This document shows, piece by piece, positions 4,966 to 5,791 of a stretch of 5,791 nt of DNA. Below the pieces are notes generated by a model. It ran no database searches and was not told the DNA's origin. It was given only the letters and a program-made list of their open reading frames with translations. Positions within the stretch are counted from its first letter, which is position 1. Each line of letters starts with the position of its first letter. The position numbers and the translations under genes are program-made. Source of the DNA: Gemmatimonadota bacterium. GTDB taxonomy: Bacteria > ARS69. The DNA lies in NCBI GenBank assembly GCA_020431545.1, contig JAGQIB010000270.1, positions 1 through 5,791 of the forward strand, read 5' to 3'.

Positions 4966-5791
4966 GACGTCACCTCCGAGGTTGCCCGGACCGCGTCGAA
5001 GATCTCGTCTTCCTGCGGCACCACTCCGCCCATCCGGCGAACGCCGCGAATCGGGATCGGGGGAGCTCCGGCCTTCGACAGAGCCAGGCGCACCTCGTCC
5101 TCGAGCTGGCCGGCGCCGGCCTCCACCACCACGAGTTCCCGAACGTGCGGGAGATGCGTGAGCAGATCGTCGATCGGGAACGGCCACAGGGTGAGCGGGT
5201 AGAACATCCCCGCCTTCACGCCTTCGTCGCGCAGGCGGGCGACCGCGCCCTTGGCCATCCGGGCCGGCGTGTTGCACGCGACGAGCAGGATCTCCGCGTC
5301 GTCCGCTTGCCAGGACCGCGATCGGGCCTCTCGTGCCGTGATGCGAGCGTACTTTTCCTCGAGCATCCGGTTGTGCGCCTCGAGCTCGTCCTCCGCGAGG
5401 TAGATCGAGTTGATCAGGTTGCCGCGATGCTCGGCGTCCCCGAACACGGCCCAGTCGGGAAGCTGCGGGCGGAGCATGTGGTCCGGGAGCTTCACGACTC
5501 CGGTCATCTGACCGAGGTAGCCGTCGGCCGCAACGATCACCGGGTTGCGGTACTCGAATGCGATCCGGAACGCCTCCATGGTGCAGTCGAGCATCTCCTG
5601 CGGCGTCGTCGGGGCGAGGACCACGGCGTGGGTGTTGCCGTGGCCGAGGCCGCGACACACCAGCTTGATGTCGGACTGCTCGGGCGCGATGTTGCCGAGT
5701 CCGGGTCCGCCCCGCATGACGTTGATGACCACGGCCGGCACCTCGGCGCCGATCATGTACGAGATCCCCTCGAGCATCAGGCTGAAGCCCG
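4962..5791 (-). CDS. vorB: 2-oxoacid:ferredoxin oxidoreductase alpha subunit, VorB-like, N-terminus cut by the right edge
   Basis: 275 complete codons are visible and the frame stays open to the window edge. The first residues read GFSLMLEGIS, the usual GPG(F/I)SLMxEGIS segment of the pyrimidine-binding domain, so the methionine at 5777 is internal and roughly 80-100 residues are missing. MRGGPGLGNIAPEQSD (about 25-40 of the visible part) and the GYLGQMTG segment are typical of the VorB type (3-methyl-2-oxobutanoate dehydrogenase subunit), and less so of KorA. The C-terminal domain II contains EILLVACNTPARMAKGAV, then YPLTLWPFP and VVVEAGAGQLEDEVRLAL, again as in VorB. It pairs with the fused beta-gamma subunit, with which it overlaps by 4 bp (ATGA), implying coupled translation. 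A ferredoxin-type delta subunit would be expected upstream, outside the window. VorB-type proteins are annotated on similarity; 2-oxoglutarate as substrate remains possible given the neighbouring isocitrate dehydrogenase. Confidence 0.88.
   Translation of the reverse strand, partial: GFSLMLEGISYMIGAEVPAVVINVMRGGPGLGNIAPEQSDIKLVCRGLGHGNTHAVVLAPTTPQEMLDCTMEAFRIAFEYRNPVIVAADGYLGQMTGVVKLPDHMLRPQLPDWAVFGDAEHRGNLINSIYLAEDELEAHNRMLEEKYARITAREARSRSWQADDAEILLVACNTPARMAKGAVARLRDEGVKAGMFYPLTLWPFPIDDLLTHLPHVRELVVVEAGAGQLEDEVRLALSKAGAPPIPIRGVRRMGGVVPQEDEIFDAVRATSEVTS
4970..4977 (-). promoter_or_regulatory. Ribosome binding site for the beta-gamma subunit inside the alpha gene
   Basis: On the minus strand GGAGGTGA, fully complementary to the usual 16S anti-Shine-Dalgarno end, precedes ATG 4965 with a 4-nt gap (7 nt from the GGAGG core). 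It lies in the last codons of the alpha gene. It decides the start against a longer in-frame open stretch running upstream to 5658 on the same strand. Confidence 0.8.

Noticed and set aside
4966..5658. Extension of the beta-gamma gene upstream to 5658 on the minus strand
   Set aside because: This part overlaps the well-supported alpha gene in another frame, is Arg/Pro/Gly-rich without motifs, and an ideal RBS sits at ATG 4965.
1..5791. CRISPR arrays, insertion sequences, tRNA or rRNA genes, phage or defence genes
   Set aside because: No spaced repeat series, terminal inverted repeats with transposase, cloverleaf or conserved rRNA segments were seen. All long real frames are metabolic or regulatory.

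Overview
This is a GC-rich bacterial window with ordinary, tightly packed chromosomal metabolic genes. It has no mobile-element, CRISPR, rRNA or tRNA signature. Codon use, clear GGAGG-type ribosome binding sites and long antisense open frames fit a high-GC lineage. The VorB-type oxidoreductase alpha subunit, the NAD-type isocitrate dehydrogenase and the ferredoxin-linked oxoacid chemistry resemble what is found in anaerobic or microaerophilic Desulfobacterota and in uncultured Gemmatimonadota, Eisenbacteria or Krumholzibacteria-like lineages. That placement is an inference, not a demonstrated assignment.

Layout. (1) Positions 1-81 (+) hold the last 26 codons of a gene cut by the left edge. 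Its C-terminus is reminiscent of glucokinase-type sugar kinases, and it ends convergently in a 2-bp overlap of stop codons with the next gene. (2) Positions 78-1544 (-) encode a cytoplasmic GH13 alpha-glucan enzyme with an intact Asp/Glu/Asp triad but an atypical conserved region II. (3) A 129-bp divergent intergenic region carries a good -35 element, two perfect inverted repeats and a strong RBS. (4) Positions 1674-2282 (+) encode a 202-aa SatD-like protein with a C-terminal helix-turn-helix. (5) A 73-bp spacer holds an exact head-to-tail 13-bp repeat and an 8-bp stem. (6) Positions 2356-3378 (+) encode a complete NAD-type isocitrate dehydrogenase. (7) A 12-bp perfect stem with a GUGA tetraloop lies between the convergent gene ends. 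(8) Positions 3493-4965 (-) encode a fused beta-gamma subunit of a 2-oxoacid:ferredoxin oxidoreductase. (9) Positions 4962-5791 (-) encode its alpha subunit, overlapping by ATGA and cut by the right edge.

How the genes may work together. Isocitrate dehydrogenase makes 2-oxoglutarate. The oxidoreductase oxidises a 2-oxoacid to an acyl-CoA using thiamine diphosphate and a [4Fe-4S] cluster, passing electrons to ferredoxin. If its substrate is 2-oxoglutarate, the two converging transcription units encode consecutive, in principle reversible, TCA-cycle steps. If it is a branched-chain oxoacid, as the alpha-subunit family name VorB implies, the adjacency is looser. The GH13 enzyme and possible sugar kinase at the left suggest a neighbouring alpha-glucan module.

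I found no convincing new system. The items most worth checking are the beta-gamma fusion, the degenerate SatD-like regulator with its operator candidates, and the tandem repeat/stem in front of the isocitrate dehydrogenase gene.
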